64,000 bases of DNA from the NCBI RefSeq assembly GCF_012971745.1, contig NZ_CP048834.1, positions 4,526,001 through 4,590,000 on the forward strand. The letters are read 5' to 3'. Source of the DNA: Starkeya sp. ORNL1. Its GTDB lineage: Bacteria; Pseudomonadota; Alphaproteobacteria; Rhizobiales; Xanthobacteraceae. Under the pieces are notes generated by a model, which saw only the letters and a program-made list of their open reading frames with translations, searched no databases and was not told where the DNA came from. Below are positions 63,053 to 64,000 of this stretch, in pieces (within the stretch, counting starts at the first letter, position 1; each line of letters opens with the position of its first letter). A program made the translations under genes and the position numbers.

Positions 63053-63339
63053 GGCTTTCCGTCCCTTGCAGCCGCGCTGCGGCGAAGCGCAGCCGCAGCG
63101 CTCTCGTTGATAAAACGTTTTCCCGACGAGCCTAGGCAAGGCGACACGGGAGGTCAACCTTGCGGCGGCCGGCCAAGACACGGAACAGGCTTGCGGAACG
63201 TCATCCTCGCGCATTGCGACGATGGTTGCCCGCTATGTCGGGGACATCGCGGAACCCGGTCAAATCAGATAAGCATGGAACGTTCTCGCGCCGTGCCGCC
63301 GGCGGGCGCGGGACACAGTGCAGCGGCAGGTATTTTGAT

Positions 63340-64000
63340 ATGGGCGGCGAAGGGCGCGAGAAGACAAGCGGCAAGCCCCGCGGGACGAGCCGCGAGGCCC
63401 GGCGCGACAAGCCGCCCGGCCGGGCCACCATCAGCGATGTCGCCCGCAATGCCGGAGTGTCGATCGGCACCGTCTCGCGCGTGCTCAACAAGGCGCGCAA
63501 CGTGCAGCCGGCCTTGCAGCGGCGCGTGCTCGACGCGGCGGCGGCGCTGGACTATCAGCCCGACAGCCTCGCCCAGGGCATGCGCTCGAAGAAGACCCAT
63601 GTCATCGGCGTCATCGTGCCGAACTTCCAGAACCCGCTTTCCTCTGCCGCGGTCACCGGTGTCGAGGAGGAACTGACCCGGCAGGGCTACACTTTCTTCC
63701 TCGCCAATTCGCGCTACGACCGCGAGCGCGAGATCAGCACGCTCAACGAGTTCGCCCGGCGCCGGGTCGATGGCGTGATCGCCATCCTCGCGCGTGACGA
63801 TGCGGCGACGGCGGAGCAGTTGCGCCGGCTATCCGTCCCGGTGGTGTTGCTGGAGCGTGAGATCGGTGCCGAGTTCGATGCGGTGCGCACCGACCAGATC
63901 GCCGGCACCTACCGCGCCGCGCGCTATCTGCTGGCGCTCGGCCATCGCCGCATCGCGCTGGTGACAGTGCCGCCCAACAACATGTCAGGGCGTCATCGCT
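63340..64000 (+). CDS. LacI family transcriptional regulator, partial at window end
   Basis: The first 220 residues of a LacI/GalR regulator that runs off the window. After a 27-residue basic leader comes the helix-turn-helix ATISDVARNAGVSIGTVSRV and the hinge helix, then the periplasmic-binding-like domain (THVIGVIVPNFQNPLSSAAV, VEEELTRQGYTFFLANSRYD, RRVDGVIAILARDD, YLLALGHRRIALVT). I start at ATG 63340. It is divergent from the HMG-CoA-lyase-family gene across 287 bp that shows no obvious palindrome. Confidence 0.85.
   Translation, partial: MGGEGREKTSGKPRGTSREARRDKPPGRATISDVARNAGVSIGTVSRVLNKARNVQPALQRRVLDAAAALDYQPDSLAQGMRSKKTHVIGVIVPNFQNPLSSAAVTGVEEELTRQGYTFFLANSRYDREREISTLNEFARRRVDGVIAILARDDAATAEQLRRLSVPVVLLEREIGAEFDAVRTDQIAGTYRAARYLLALGHRRIALVTVPPNNMSGRHR

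Overview
The window is GC-rich DNA, almost certainly from a hyphomicrobial (Rhizobiales-type) alphaproteobacterium. Evidence is a DUF2794 protein at the left end, an AGCATTTCCCGATCAGAT-type intergenic repeat typical of that order, many REP-like CGTCATCC...GGATGACG palindromes, and the dense content of ABC, TTT, Mo-hydroxylase and SDR genes. A Xanthobacteraceae-like genus is a guess only. There is no rRNA, CRISPR array, prophage or recognisable IS element. One tRNA gene is present, tRNA-Leu(CAA).

Layout. 0.3-7.8 kb: DUF2794 protein, GNAT acetyltransferase, a LysR/SDR divergent pair and an RND efflux adaptor-pump pair. 7.9-15.4 kb: a polyol (xylitol/arabitol-like) module read on the minus strand, with AraC regulator, solute-binding protein, two permeases, ATPase, an L-xylulose-reductase-like SDR and a xylitol-dehydrogenase-like MDR enzyme.

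15.4-45.4 kb is the most interesting part. It is a catabolic block with two molybdenum hydroxylase systems (one with scattered subunits), a CoxG-like membrane anchor, a class II aldolase, an amidase, a complete dihydroorotase and a UbiD decarboxylase with its UbiX prenyltransferase. It also holds a dihydroxyphthalate-decarboxylase-like protein, an acyl-CoA ligase, a PaaI-type thioesterase, a quinone-oxidoreductase-like enzyme, a TTT carboxylate importer (two binding proteins plus a TctA-TctB fusion), an XRE regulator and, at the right edge, a TcuA/TcuB-like oxidoreductase pair with a GntR regulator. The intergenic regions that separate these transcription units are AT-rich and repeatedly carry a TGTWC-N-AAAAT element, which suggests one regulon, probably under the XRE protein. 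The substrate is not determined. An aromatic or heteroaromatic (poly)carboxylate taken up by TTT, CoA-activated, hydroxylated by Mo enzymes and decarboxylated by UbiD is the simplest reading.

45.5-51.4 kb: a four-gene export-like operon (HlyD, fused double ABC-2 permease, HlyD, MscS channel with a cyclic-nucleotide-type domain) without an ATPase. 51.7-56.4 kb: tRNA-Leu followed by a lower-GC segment (OmpR/histidine-kinase pair, orphan membrane protein, frameshifted DUF3313-like lipoprotein) that ends in a degenerate 45-bp copy of the tRNA 3' end, so it looks like an old island. 56.4-64 kb: TetR/SDR with twin operators, a CMD-DUF1348-PNPOx stress-type operon divergent from LysR, an iron-type alcohol dehydrogenase/maleylacetate-reductase-like enzyme, an HMG-CoA-lyase-family protein and a LacI regulator cut by the window end.
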